Of a stretch of DNA of 64,000 nucleotides, positions 12,011-35,524 are shown in pieces. Under the pieces are notes generated by a model. The model worked only from the letters and a program-made list of their open reading frames with translations. It was not told the origin of the DNA and ran no database searches. The translations under genes and the position numbers were made by a program. Origin of the DNA: Parapristionchus giblindavisi (lineage: Eukaryota; Nematoda; Chromadorea; Rhabditida; Diplogasteridae); assembly GCA_943737045.1 (NCBI GenBank), contig CALSFV010000210.1:186001-250000 (forward strand), in the 5' to 3' direction. How positions within the stretch are numbered: the first letter of the stretch is position 1; each line of letters starts with the position of its first letter.

Positions 12011-12520
12011 TCAATTGAAGATGGAAAGCTTCAGATTATTCTGCTTATTGTTGTTGTTCTTCTGTCCACCAGCTGCTCCAGCAGGCTTTTCCTTAGGCTT
12101 GTTGGGGCGACGTACAATATCTGAACCACCCGATACTCCCTTCAATACATCCGTATTGATACCGGAAGCGGCCAATTGGAGCTCGACCTGTCTCTGTAGA
12201 TCAGCAAGCTGAGATGCACTAAGTCCATCAGATGCAACCTGGATGGGAACAGCTCCAGTTGATGACACAACCTTGGCGGGAATCTTCTCAGGAGGAATAG
12301 GACTACCTTGTCCCAATCCAGAATCATCTCCTACTGATGAGACAAGGGAAGATCTTGATCCTGAATGTTTCATGGGTGGAGGAGAGATGGGAGAGGAGGC
12401 AGTGGCTGATGATGCAGAAGCTCCTTCCGTAGGTAGAACACCAGTTGAGAAAACTCGATCAAAGGCAGAGACTTGCTTGACAACATTTGTCCTGTCGTAC
12501 GAGAAGACATTGGAAGACAT
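12011..12520 (-). CDS. intronless 169-codon ORF, low-complexity protein, possible retrocopy
   Basis: Longest non-repetitive open frame outside the ZYG-11-like genes. I do not recognise the protein. It begins MSSNVFSYDRTNVVKQVSAF, continues with a serine/alanine/proline-rich stretch, then a short amphipathic segment (LSASQLADLQRQVELQL near residues 105-120), and ends basic and asparagine-rich (KNNNNKQNN). No signal peptide or membrane span. Its base composition is richer in G and C than the surroundings. About 42 bases of its presumed 5' leader (12528-12570) recur inverted at 12855-12897 right after a run of about 44 A, hinting at retrotransposition or a local rearrangement. Flanks on both sides are transposon debris. 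Whether it is expressed is unknown. Confidence 0.4.
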   Translation of the reverse strand: MSSNVFSYDRTNVVKQVSAFDRVFSTGVLPTEGASASSATASSPISPPPMKHSGSRSSLVSSVGDDSGLGQGSPIPPEKIPAKVVSSTGAVPIQVASDGLSASQLADLQRQVELQLAASGINTDVLKGVSGGSDIVRRPNKPKEKPAGAAGGQKNNNNKQNNLKLSIFN

Positions 12521-12810
12521 TTGATGTTGAATGCGTGCGAAAAAGTCAGAATTGTGCTTGAATCAGTTTCCAACTTACTCTCTGTAACATTCTATCTAAG
12601 CACTTTGCAATGTAAATAATCAATATGAAAATCGTTTATTTTCGAAAATTAAAAAAATCAATTTGAGTGCCTACTTTCACGGAAAATTTCTGAAATATTG
12701 CAGTTTTTCGACTCGAATGCTGCGACAATTAGCAAATGACAATGACAATGTGAAGTTTCATGATGAGTAAACATAGTAGAACTGAAATCCCGGCATTCGG
12801 CTCACTTTTG

Positions 12811-12854
<44 letters not shown>
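12811..12854. repeat. A homopolymer of about 44 bases
   Basis: Uninterrupted A run on the plus strand, directly followed by the inverted copy of the leader of the 169-codon ORF. Possibly a poly(A) tail of a retrotransposed sequence; exact length is prone to sequencing error. Confidence 0.8.
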
Positions 12855-12856
<2 letters not shown>

Positions 12857-12899
12857 GATTCAAGCACAATTCTGACTTTTTCGCACGCATTCAACATGA

Positions 12900-13648
12900 A
12901 ACTTATCGAAAAATGGATGAAAGGAAAGATCAGCCATTGAGCATTGGCTGAATATTCTTCACATCATTAGTACTTCACAAGAAGCCATATAAATTAAAAC
13001 ATTTCAAACTTGAGAAATTTTGAAATTTTCGGACCGGACCATTTGATCCAAGTGATGAGCTTCTTGTGTCATTTTACTAGTCTCACCTCAAAACTTTGAG
13101 TAGACCACAATTCCGCACTAATCGTTTTGAAAATATAGCAAAAAATTATGAAACAACTAGTCTGAGTCAAGCTGGAGACGATCAGACCGATTTTTTCCGA
13201 CACGCGCAATCCAAGATCGATTTCCGCCTAGCAGGGTTGCATGCACTAGTAGTTGGGCTACATGGATATACTAGAGAACTTTTGCGGAATTGAAATTGAG
13301 ATGCCGAGAAATCGAAGAAAACCGAAAATACGGGTAAAAAAATCAGTCTAGGAATTGCTTAAAATTAATCTCAATAGTGTTTCTGTGCACATTGGGCATG
13401 CCTAACACAGTGCCGAAGAAATTTGGACTCTAGCTTGTTCGGTTGAAAAAATATGAAAATCGAGTTTTCAAACTTGGCGTCCACCTGGCACGCCGCGTTC
13501 CACTGCTAGGGCCACTTTGGGTACCATTTTGTAATGCGGGCCCAAGGTACCCTACACCAATAAAGTACAGTGGCCTGAATCAAAATTCTTGGCGAAATGT
13601 CCGGAATCTGGCCGAAATGCTCGAGTCTTACAGATCCGAGCTCTTAAG
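12900..13648. repeat. dispersed repeat, inverted relative of 7.75-8.54 kb
   Basis: About 750 bases similar to the reverse complement of 7750-8540. Both keep a 65-codon open frame (13096-13293 here; 8346-8149 there) with many shared residues, for example FFRHAQSKIDFRLAGLHALV. No recognised domain; could be a transposon protein remnant. Confidence 0.55.
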
Positions 13649-15081
13649 ACACCGGCTCAGTGAGATTCCAGGTAGTGCCGGACATCGACCTCACCGATTT
13701 GGCTCCAAATTTTCTTGTGGATACCCCCATGGCCCCCTATCACAAAATGGGTATTCATTTGGGCTGGGTCCTTGAAACACAGATGTGGCGGGTTCTCGAA
13801 ATTTGAAAAATCGAATTTCGCCAAAAAAAGTGGAGCGACCTAGGTCCAATATTAGTGTGGAATAATTACATATATGCCTATGCAACAAAAACTCGCTATT
13901 GGACGGTCCGGATATCCTATCGCAAACTGATTTTTTTACCTCCCCAAAACATTCTAAATTTAATTAAAATTTTAAAACAAAAAAACGGCAGCACAATGTT
14001 AGCCTCATTTTATAGAGCAAAAAATTCCGCATCGAATAAGGCAAAAAAATAAAAAATCGATCGACCCGTGTTTTGAGATAAATGAACCTAAAGATAACCC
14101 GAAAATATTTTTGTTTTCAAACATGTTGAACGTTTTGTCTGAAACTCATGTACAAGAGAAATACATCTTTTTTTTTATTCTCACAGTTTTTCATTTAATT
14201 TAGAGTAAATCGAAAGTAAAATATTTTTTGTGTACAAAGTGATTACGCCTATATTGTAGAACTCAAAAAATTTAATTAGTTGTTTCACGAAAAAAAATTG
14301 TTGACCCCTATGCTGAAAAACATGGCCTCTAAAGTGGTCATCAAAAAAAGTTGTCGAAACTTTGCCATGTTTATACTCATTTTAAAGAAGTCGTCGAGCA
14401 CATCATTTTTCATGTTGGTCGTATTCTATGAAAGTCATTTGTTCTCAAGATACAAGCGATACAAAATATTTGGATCCAATAAATCTTAATTCATGTATTT
14501 CTCTTGTACATGAGTTTCAGACAAAACGTTCAACATGAAAGTTGTTCTACTCGACGAGCTCTTCAATATGAGTACAAACATAAGGGGGTTTGAAAACAAA
14601 AATATTTTCGGGTCATCTTCAGGTTCATTTATCTCAAAACACGGGTCGATCGATATTTTATTTTTTTGCCTTTTTCGATGCGGAATTTTTTGCTCTATAA
14701 AATGAGGCTAACATTGTGCTGCCATTGTTTGTTTTAAAATTTTAATTAAATTTAGAATGTTTTGAGGAGGTAAAAAAATCAGTTTGCGATCGGATATCCG
14801 GACCGTCCAATAGCGAGTTTTTGTTGCATAGGCATATATGTAATTATTCCACACTAATATTGGACCTAGGTCGCTCCACTTTTTTTTGGCGAAATTCGAT
14901 TTTTCAAATTTCGAGAACCCGCCACATCTGTGTTTCAAGGATACAGCCCGAATGAATACCCATTTTGTGGTAGGGGGCCATGGGGGTCCACAAAAAAATC
15001 CACAAAAAAATTTTGAGCCAAATCGGTGAGGTCGATGTCCGGGGTCAGTGGCTCAACCTTCAAATCTTACTGAGCCGGTAC
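13649..15081. mobile_element. 1.4-kb foldback element
   Basis: Two inverted arms of several hundred bases with ends ACACCGGCTCAGT / ACTGAGCCGGT, meeting in a loop near 14,340. Flanks share CTTAAG on both sides, and the related sequence near 7,810-7,830 lacks the element. No coding potential seen beyond short open frames. Confidence 0.7.
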
Positions 15082-15284
15082 TGAGTCTTAAGTACCAAAA
15101 GGGGGGTTCAAAATGTTTTTTTTTTGAAATTTCTAACCAGTCTTATGAAAAATTTGTTGGCAAAAAATATTTGTTTTCGTAATACTAATTATTATTGTTC
15201 TCGCATACTCTCGAAAGATGCCGCTCATCTTGAAGACAAATATAGATTTTTTATTAAAAAATTGGGGAAAATTGGAACTGCATT

Positions 15285-15723
15285 CAAATTCATTGCTTGA
15301 AGATATCGATGTCAGCATGCTTAACCGTTTGTCCTGTTGGGATCTACGAATTATTCATCTTCATTCAAGATATAAAGCCTGGTGAGTATTTGCATGAATT
15401 TATTGATTGCGATTTCGTATAACTGTGCCAAAGATAATAACAAAAATTGCATCATAAATAAATGAATAGACAAGGTGTGCAAATAGTTCTCATCCGACAA
15501 AGTCTTTAAATACTACATTAAATTAATATAATTTTTATTTTTTTCAGAATTCAGCTGGATCGTTTTCGGCATTCAACTATCCCATTCAATCGTGCATTCT
15601 CTACTGCTCATCTTCACCACTTCATATTATCGAGATTACGTCCTTGGACTGCTCCACATTCGTCAAAAACCGTCCAGAAGCATCACGGTTGCATCAATCT
15701 CCATGTCCCTCAGATCACAATAA
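15285..15723 (+). pseudogene. 7TM chemoreceptor-like gene, last two exons only
   Basis: Two exons joined in phase: one ending at 15381 before GTGAGT, and one from 15548 (after TTTTTTTCAG) to a TAA at 15721-15723. The first encodes a hydrophobic stretch (LTVCPVGIYELFIFIQDI). The second encodes a membrane segment (SWIVFGIQLSHSIVHSLLLI) followed by TTSYYRDYVLGLL, which resembles TM7 and the YR motif at the cytoplasmic tail of nematode chemoreceptors of the Srh/Str type; the exact family is not clear. No upstream exons with open frames are visible: a foldback element at 13649-15081 stands where they should be. The call rests on motif resemblance and the correct splice phase. Confidence 0.5.
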
Positions 15724-16219
15724 TTAAATTAATATTATTAATAGATGTACAAGAATAAGTATGCATGCACTTTATATATAATTTTTGATGTGCCATAATA
15801 AATGAATAAATGAAGTTGTACAATTATGTGTGACATGCACTATAAAATATAAGTTTTAAGATGTAAACTTTAAAAAATTAATTGTGCTTCATGGTGTTTC
15901 GGCTGCTACGCCCATGTTCAAAATATACGAAAAGAGGACGCGTCTTAATAATTCCAGAATAACTTTCAATAATTGCAAATGAATTGTTGCTAAAACAATG
16001 TAATTACAACAAAATTGTAGAAATTAATTTTTTACTTTTGACTTTTGCCTTACTCGCACACGCTGTCATATAAACGAACGATACATTTGGCGATATTGCA
16101 TAAAACACTTGTTATGTTTGGTTTTGTCCTTTCAATCGATTTATTGATTTATATTGATTACTGTAAAGTGCATGTAGCATAAATTATATTTCAAGGGTCT
16201 GATAGCTCTGTGGTGTGTT
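15724..16219. other. AT-rich stretch without a gene
   Basis: Holds a diverged copy of the dispersed repeat found in intron 3 of B and C (around 15,750-15,910). Otherwise nothing recognisable. Confidence 0.5.
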
Positions 16220-16950
16220 CAATCTGTCAAAAAAGATGCGAAGAAAGTTGCGAACAAAGTTCGCAACTTTGTTCGCATCTTTTTCTCTAAATCTCTCGAA
16301 ATACACGCTCTCTAATTCTCTCTAACAAAAGTTGCGTCGAAAGTTGCGAAGAAAAGATGCGACTAAAGTTGCGAACTTTGTTGCGAGGTCGGTTAGAGCA
16401 GACGAGAGAGTGTGCATTTGAAGAGGAGCAGAAAAAGTAAACGGAGCTTTACATAAAGTTGCGACGAAACTTGAATTTACAAAAGTGATAGTGTGATGGT
16501 GAAATTGTTATTGCTCAACTCCTTATGAGTGTGTGTTCAATATGTTATGAATTTTTTTAAAGAAAACTCTTATTATTTATACAAAAACTGCAAAAGAAGT
16601 CGTGTGCGCGCTCACGGATTTTCGTTTGAACTCTAGCTAGAAGGGGCGGGGCGACTGTCACCAAACCCGTCTGGGGTTTGCCGAAGTCTTTAATACAAGT
16701 ATATAAGGCCCTTACCCACCAAAGGGGTAGGAGAGCCTTCGGATGCAAGTTGAGAGGAGAGGTGCGCCTAACCCGTCTGAGGTTCGCCGTAGGCATTCTT
16801 ACAAGTATGTAAACCCCTTGTCTATGTGAGGGGTAGGAGAGGTTTCGGACGAAAGTTGCGAGGAAAGTTCGCATCTTTCTGCTGAACTCTCGCTAGAAAG
16901 TTGCGAACTTTCTTCTCTCGATCGAAAGTGACAGATTGGACGGACCCCTG
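16220..16950. repeat. GTTGCGA-rich repeat region
   Basis: Many copies of GTTGCGAA/TTCGCAAC and GATGCGA in both orientations, bounded by CAATCTGTCA and TGACAGATTGG. It contains two direct units of about 106 bases starting at 16664 and 16770 (AACCCGTCTG...GGGGTAGGAGAG). Probably a decayed transposon; no believable gene. Confidence 0.5.
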
Positions 16951-17470
16951 GTGAGAAAAAAATAAGAAAAAATTTTTCACACACAAATGAGTTTTTTCTT
17001 TCTTTGAACAGTTGATCGAGAGAAATAAATCACGCTATCTTAGAAAATTGACATATAAAAAATGAATTTTCCTGTTTTATGTGTGATAATTACAGGCTCC
17101 ATGAGTGAAGTACACTGGTACTTGGAAATTGTTTCCAATTGAAAATTCGCTTCAGGGGGTGACCACACAACGGTGTGGCGCCTTTTCCTAAAAGGTTTAT
17201 TTCGAATCCAATCGATGCGGGAGTGGGCTAAATCGAAACCTTAGAGAATTCTAAGAAACTATTGTCTAGGTGAGTTTTTTGATCAACGGACAATGAAGGC
17301 TGGAATTGGGAATTTTCGAAAAAAAATTCACATTTAATTAATTTTCACTATTTCACCATAACAAGCCTACAACTTTTTATTTGCTCAATCGCTTCTAAAT
17401 ATCATAACACATCTTCAGTTTGAAAATCATATTTTTATTAAATATGAATTATGTGAACAAATCATTTTTA

Positions 17471-18015
17471 CAGTACAGCCCGATGTCCTTTTGTATACGA
17501 GTAACACTGCGGCGCGCAGAGGCGCTCATTTGCGCTCATCATTTATTTCTGCGGGTACTGGATACTTTTCGATTCTCAAAGTCTTAATCACGAGTTTCCG
17601 TTATGAAAAGTTATTTTAATGACTAAAGAAACTGAAACAAAATTTGTATTAATGAGAAAAAGCAATTAAAAGACAAATCACACTGGTCCGAAAACGATGG
17701 GTAATTATTTACTGGAAAGGTGTACTGTAAAATCACGAATCGATCGCACGATCGCCGTAAGACATTTTTCGAAATTTACAGTACCCATCATTTTCGGACT
17801 AGTGTGATTTGTCTTTTTAATTGTTTTTTCTCATTAATAGAAATTTTGTTTCACTTTTTTTAGTCATTAAAGCAACTTTTCATAACGGAACCTCATGATT
17901 AAGACTTTGAGAATCGAAAAGTATTCAGTACCCGCAGAATTAAATGATGAGCGCAAATGAGCGCCTCTGCGCGCCGCAGTGTTACTCGTGTACAAAAGGA
18001 GATCGGGCTGTACTG
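17471..18015. mobile_element. palindromic TA-inserting MITE
   Basis: 545 bases, nearly all in two inverted arms (CAGTACAGCCCGATCTCCTT at the ends, with variants), flanked by TA on both sides. The parental foldback copy near 26,128 shows the single TA of the empty site. Confidence 0.8.
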
Positions 18016-18177
18016 TATAACAAAAATCGGTCAATTTGGAAATTTGGTAGTTTTAAACATATTTCACCGCTGTTCTTGACATGACTGAGGTATACGACTA
18101 CTCCTCGTCTTCGGAGTGCACCTGTTCCCAGGTGTTGATGTCGATGAAAATTGACATTTTTTGTAAATTGATCACTA

Positions 18178-18665
18178 TCGTACATCGAAAATTCATTGGA
18201 TCATGAATCGCCAGAAGCACTCTGAGCCACTCTGGTGATTCAACGGCGATTATGGCCGAATGAGGCATTTTCGTGCTCTCTCTTTCTTTTCATTATTTTT
18301 CTTTCACTCTAATCTAGTTAGTCCGCGAGAATCGCATTTTTATATTGTGTTATTCACAAAATCATCAAGTTTATTTATTAATAAGTCGTTCCGATGAAAA
18401 CATTTTGGGGGGCTACCGATTTCCTAGTTCCGGTTCTGTGATATCATCGGAACGATTTATTAATAAATAAAAATGATGATTTTGTGAAAAAAACACAATA
18501 TAAAAATGCAATTCTCGCGGACTAACTAGATTAGAGTGAAAGAAAAATAATGAAAAGAAAGAGAGAGCACGAAAATGCCTCATTCGGCCATAATCGCCGT
18601 TGAATCACCAGAGTGGCTCAGAGTGCTTCTGGCGATTCATGATCCAATGAATTTTCGATGTACGA
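18178..18665. mobile_element. second palindromic TA-inserting MITE
   Basis: 488 bases with ends TCGTACATCGAAAATTCATT and the reverse, flanked by TA. The empty site at about 26,427 reads CACTATTTCG in the reverse orientation, so the duplication is exactly TA. Confidence 0.8.
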
Positions 18666-19146
18666 TATTTCGTTGTTTGTGCTCTAATATCGATAAAAAT
18701 TGGATCATTATTCCATTTTACCATCTATACAAGCATACTAAGAAATAAAGAGGAACGGTTGACTGCGATGAAAGTTATTGCTGAAAAACCAAAATATCGT
18801 AGATTATTGTCCAGCACTTTACCGTGCAGGTGTGCTCCGAAGTAGTCGTATACCTCAGTCATGTCAAGAACAGCGGTGAAATATGTTTAAAACTACCAAA
18901 TTTCCTAATTGACCGATTAGGGATTACTGTAGGTGCACACCATAATTACGATTTTCGTTATAAAAACGATTTGTTCACATAATTCATATTTTTAAAAATT
19001 ATGATTTTCAAACTGAAGATGTGTTATGATATTTAGAAGCGATTGAGCAAATAAAAAGTTGTAGGCTTGTTATGATGAAATAGTGAAAATTAATTAAATG
19101 TGATTTTTTTTTCGAAAATTCCCAATTCCAGCCTCACAATCAGTAT

Positions 19147-19268
19147 ATTCATGCCAATACTCACCAGGCTTTATATCTTGAATGAAAATGAATAATTCGT
19201 GGATCCCAACGGAACCAATGGTCAAGGATGCTGACATTGATATCTTCATCCAATGAATTTGAATTGCT
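19147..19268 (-). pseudogene. 7TM chemoreceptor-like exon remnant
   Basis: Single exon with an intact GTGAGT donor, encoding ASLTIGSVGIHELFIFIQDI, next to the 3' end of copy B. The following intron is cut after about 30 bases by the truncated arm of the foldback element at 17030-19133. It is more like the fragment at 63.5 kb than those at 7.5 and 15.3 kb. Confidence 0.45.
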
Positions 19269-19482
19269 ATTTAAATTTGCGCCAATTCGTGAATGAAAAT
19301 TGTTTGCAATTAGTGATTTTCATTCTGAGCGAGAGTTTCTCTAGAAAACCAATACGGTAATCCGTCTATAACGTTAATCGCGTTAGGACTCATAGTGATA
19401 TATCTCGCCTTGGATAAAATGCGACATGACAGCATCTAATCCCATTAGCGTACCTAAACTTCCCTAAGTCGAATATCGTGTC

Positions 19483-19668
19483 GGATACGGTAGTATTTCT
19501 TATACTATACGGTAAAGTTCCCTGAGGGATACGGTAGTATTCCTTATACTATACGGTAAAGTTCCCTGACGGATACGGTAGTATTCCTTATACTATACGG
19601 TAAAGTTCCCTGAGGGATACGGTAGTATTCCTTATACCATACGGTAAAGTTCCCTGAGGGATACGGTA
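19483..19668. repeat. four-unit tandem repeat of about 45 bases
   Basis: Units contain TACGGTAGTATTCCTTATAC and ACGGTAAAGTTCCCTGA. The matching flank of copy D (about 63,215-63,270) has essentially one unit. Confidence 0.8.
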
Positions 19669-19976
19669 TGTTTCCCTGCCAATCAGAGTGGCATGGTATA
19701 TTTCCCACACAGTTCCACATCAGCCCTCGAGTGTAAATTAGAGTTGGCTATTTTTGGTTGCGGGCCAGCAATGGGGCCTTGACTCTCCATTGCCAGCGAT
19801 TGCGAGTATGGTGCAAAATCAAAATCAAAATTATTTTTATTATTGTGGATAACAATTGGATTTATGTGATTTAACAAGGATAGGTTATTAAAAAAACACA
19901 AAAAAAAGAGTATTCTATACAGAATATTCTAAAGATTTATATTCTAAAGTTATTCTAATACAGTATAAACTATTCT

Positions 19977-31422
<11,446 letters not shown>

Positions 31423-32963
31423 CTGCAAATTTACTAATTTTCGTCACAAAACGAGTTTGATACACGGGAAATTTAATCTTCTCATGTAAAATAGAACATA
31501 ATTGTCAGATGGAATACATTATTGCTTAGTGAATCATATGGAAATATGGAATATTTGGGATTTATTGAAGAGGAATAAAGTATTAAATTGAAGGATGACG
31601 ACTCAAAAATAAGATAAAATGAAGTAAGATACAGTTAACTTTGTGCACTGACCATAAAGATGGGTGTAAGGCACAAGACACTATTTCAGCACGTCTCTTC
31701 ACTTACTATCGGAGAGAAACCTCCTGAACCCCCCCCCCCATATAATTTTTGGTAAATCGATGGAATTGCGATCGGAAAATGTTCGCATCGTGTTCTCCGT
31801 ATGCGATTTAGTAAAACTAAGTAGAAAAACAAAAGAATAACGCTCAACACTCGCAAAAAAGCAAAGTTGAATAATTTATAACCAATCAATATTAAAATGT
31901 TTTTAAGGAAGTTTTTTTTTAAATCGCATTCGATTGTTTTTATGTTTCGACTATGCTGATTCTAATACCAAAAACCGTATCACTCTATCTTTAACGGGGG
32001 CCTGTTGGGATATGAAAGCACCCAACCTATGTAGCAACGTTTCCAATAAGATGAAGAAGAGGTCAAAATCAATCACAGAATTGGCTTTTAAAGCTGAATA
32101 TGTTCAACAAGCCACGCGCGATCTCTTGTTATGATGCACTCTCTCTCTTCACACTCACTGTCTCTATGCTTATGTGGTGTTACATTTTCAAAACATGCGC
32201 ACGCCGTGACCTCCTATATAGAGACAGTGAGTGTGAAGAGAGAGAGAGTGCATCATAACAAGATATCGCGCGTGGCTTGTTGAACATATTCAGCTTTAAA
32301 AGCCAATTCTGTGATTGATTTTGACCTCTTCTTCATCTTATTGGAAACGTTGCTGCATAGGTTGGGTGCTTTCATATCCCAACAGGCCCCCGTTAAAGAT
32401 AGAGTGATACGGTTTTTGGTATTAGAATCAGCATAGTCGAAACATAAAAACAATCGAATGCGATTTTAAAAAAAACTTCCTTAAAAACATTTTAATATTG
32501 ATTGGTTATAAATTATTCAACTTTGCTTTTTTGCGAGTGTTGAGCGTTATTCTTTTGTTTTTCTACTTAGTTTTACTAAATCGCATACGGAGAACACGAT
32601 GCGAACATTTTCCGATCGCAATTCCATCGATTTACCAAAAATTATATGGGGGGGGGGTTCAGGCGGTTTCTCTCCGATAGTAAGTGAAGAGACGTGCTGA
32701 AATAGTGTCTTGTGCCTTACACCCATCTTTATGGTCAGTGCACAAAGTTAACTGTATCATACTTCATTTTATCTTATTTTTGAGTCGTCATCCTTCAATT
32801 TAATACTTTATTCCTCTTCAATAAATCCCAAATATTCCATATTTCCATATGATTCACTAAGCAATAATGTATCCCATCTGACAATTATGTTATATTTTAC
32901 ATGAGAAGATTAAATTTCCCGTGTATCAAACTCGTTTTGTGACGAAAATTAGTAAATTTGCAG
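31423..32963. repeat. central palindrome and shared divergent promoter region of copies B and C
   Basis: Two collinear arms of about 745 bases, differing by few bases, around a 50-base spacer (32168-32217). The distance from spacer to each start codon is the same, so no net gain or loss has occurred. The arms run into exon 1 on both sides. Each contains a G/C run near 31,730 and 32,650 and the TTTGCAG that abuts each ATG. Promoters of both genes must lie here. Confidence 0.85.
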
Positions 32964-33223
32964 ATGGGTGATATGTTTTCGGAGGCGATAAGCCTATTCA
33001 ATATTACCACCTCTCGTCTTGCCCATCTTCTTCACAATCAACAATGTCCTCCATTCAATACAAGATTGCCAGCTAACGTATCGAATGCAATCGTCAAGCA
33101 GATGGACGTACAAGGGAAGGTCAAATGTAGCATCTTGGAACAGCTCGACTGTCGACGATTTTACATTACAGAGGTAACCATATTTTGCTTCCTTTCTCTT
33201 ATTTTTTAAAGAAAATTGGAAAG

Positions 33224-33416
33224 CATACATGGGCGCCAATATGGGGGTGCCCCCTGTAAAATTAGGGTTTTTCGAAAATTTGTAGAACGCCGCCTGTAAA
33301 AAATGACGTTAAGGTGAAATTTTTGATTAAAAAAGTGAAGGCCCCCTGTAAAAATAACCATTTTTCTTTCGGATGCCCCCTGTAGAAGCGAGCTCCAGGT
33401 ACCCTGCCCATGTATG
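33224..33416. mobile_element. hAT-like MITE, CATACATGGGCG family, intron 1 of copy C
   Basis: Ends CATACATGGGCG / CCCATGTATG with 8-base duplication TTGGAAAG on both sides. The same intron of D reads the empty site. Confidence 0.85.
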
Positions 33417-34718
33417 TTGGAAAGACTCGATGAATATTCCTTTACCGCCTGATCATTTCTTTTTTTCTCCACGATATATTTCCATTTTTGGGGCTGAATA
33501 AGTTGCCGCTTTTATATCACGTGCGCTTCATATTGCGGGACTACATTTGATCTTTATAATTCACCTCCTTTTTCTCCCGATTATTCTCTTTCGGTTTCGA
33601 GGGCTGTCATTGTTGGACAGACAGCGGAAACAAAGAGAGTACGTAATGTGATTTTGTGTCCAAGCCCGCGCATTCCAATTCGAATGATGATATTTCCACT
33701 TTCAGACAGACATTCGATTATCGGATTTCAATTGCAAACAGTTCGCCGATTTTTTACTTCATCCACTGGAGAAACTGAGTCTGTCTTATGATTCAAAAGG
33801 TTGACATTAATGTTGATAAATAACTAATCTAAAATTCTTATTTGGAGGTATAAAACAAGATATAATAGATGTTATCAACGAGTCAGAGTCACTGCCGATG
33901 ACTCTCACCAATCTACAACTTAAAGGTGTCATGCTCGAAAATGGACTTGATATGAAGGTAGCACTTCCATTACTTCATTAGCGGCCGAAACACCATGAAG
34001 TACATTATTACTTAATAGTTTTAAATACGTGCATGCATATCACTCCTGTACATTGATTTACTTACTAAATTAATTATTGTCTGCTTGGAACACTTAATTG
34101 AGCAATCTCACTGAGATTTGTCTGATCTTGCAGCTCGAGAATTTCGTAAATTTGGATTCACTAACTCTAATGGATTCACCCGTAGTGGACAACGATGTAC
34201 TCACTTATATTACGCAGGTTAATTTTTCTGAAATCTCATTTGAAATCTACTTTTTTTACGTGATTACTAGTCCGCACTCTTAACACTTCGCCAAGGAGTT
34301 GATGAAAAGGCGGTGCAAAAACACAAAAATATTTTTTCCATAACTTGGAAAACACCCGATAATTCGTGAAATGCTATATAATCGGTTTTTGGTGTTTAGT
34401 GACAACGTTTATAGATCGCAAATAGTTTTTTTATTGATGATAAGTGATGATTTGAAATATGGACTCGCAACCTTGAATTTTCGCAGCATTTTCGTTAATT
34501 TTCTGCTTAATGTGATCAAAAAGATCATGTGATATTTATTTCAATAGCATACTTCATAAATGACTAAAATAGTTTTCCGTGAAAGAACTAGTTTCAACGC
34601 CTTGAAAGTGTTTAAAACCATCTTTTTTCGAGATTCGCTTAGGAAGTTACATCCAACTGTCTTCCGAAAGAGGTCGCTCCATCTTGTGGGGGGTCTCCCT
34701 TTTCTTCTGCTGCACTGA

Positions 34719-35356
34719 CAAGGAGACTCTCACAACTTAATTTGGCTATGAGATATGTGTTATAGTTCATTTGAAAGCCCTTTTTCTGTAGATTAAGAAA
34801 ATGTGCTTTAAAAATGCAAAAGAGGTCTGTGCACGGACTAAAGCATGTCAAATTTAGTAGCAATTGCCACCTCGCAATGATGCGCACACTGGTAGGCTAG
34901 GTCTCCGAGTTATTTCTGCGAGCTAGTGGTGGTAGAGCTAGCTAGTGGTCCTCATTTTCCGTTTCCCCAGTTTTTCCTTCCACTAGTGAGTTACAAGCGT
35001 CGACGAGAATGCACTTGAACCGGCTGTAGGGAACCTTCTTCATTCTTTTGTAGTAGTTTCACACTGTTGTTTAACATCTTTCATGGGTCTAGCCTAACCA
35101 AGTTCTTCAGATATATCGTAATAACTCATCTTTATCTCTGGGCCAAGACTAGCTCGCAGAAATAACACGTAGAACTAACCCACCAGTGCGCGCATCACTG
35201 CGAGGTGGCAATTGCTCAACATTTGAGAGGCTTTAAGTCCGTGCACAGAACTCTTTTGCATTTTTAAAGTACATATTCGTAATCTACAGAAAAAGGGCTT
35301 TCAAATGAACCATAACACATATCTCATCGCCAAATTAAGTTGTGAGAGTCTCCTTG
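34719..35356. mobile_element. CAAGG-ended MITE, intron 4 of copy C
   Basis: 638 bases, ends CAAGGAGACTCTCACAACTT and reverse, duplication TGA. D shows the empty site. Confidence 0.8.
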
Positions 35357-35359
35357 TGA

Positions 35360-35524
35360 GAGCAAAGTTACCTGGCAAATCGTTACCCCTATACATTACC
35401 CTGGCAAACGATTACCCCAGATGCTGAATTCAGCCGTTGAATTCCTTTCGCTGAATTCAACATTTGGGGTAATCGTTTGCCAGAGTAGTGTATAGGGGTA
35501 ACGATTTGTCAGGTAACTTTGCTC
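35360..35524. repeat. hairpin MITE in intron 4, copy C
   Basis: Orthologous hairpin; a CAAGG-ended element inserted directly beside it. Confidence 0.75.

Larger units (their letters stand above)
17030..19133. mobile_element. large foldback element with two nested TA-MITEs, right arm truncated
   Basis: Left arm matches the element at 25674-27083 (ACAGGCTCCATGAGTGAAGT and beyond), and the right arm returns in inverted order but stops at 19133. Two palindromic elements are inserted inside it, at 17471-18015 and 18178-18665; both sites are empty in the 26-kb copy. Confidence 0.7.

Noticed and set aside
16557..16874. 105-codon minus-strand open frame
   Set aside because: Lies entirely within the GTTGCGA-rich repeat region and spans its two direct units; composition is that of the repeat.
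32253..32453. 67-codon mirror-image open frames at 31934-32134 and 32253-32453
   Set aside because: They are the two arms of the central palindrome. The block recurs near copies A and D but with frame-altering changes on the minus strand, so I could not support a gene.
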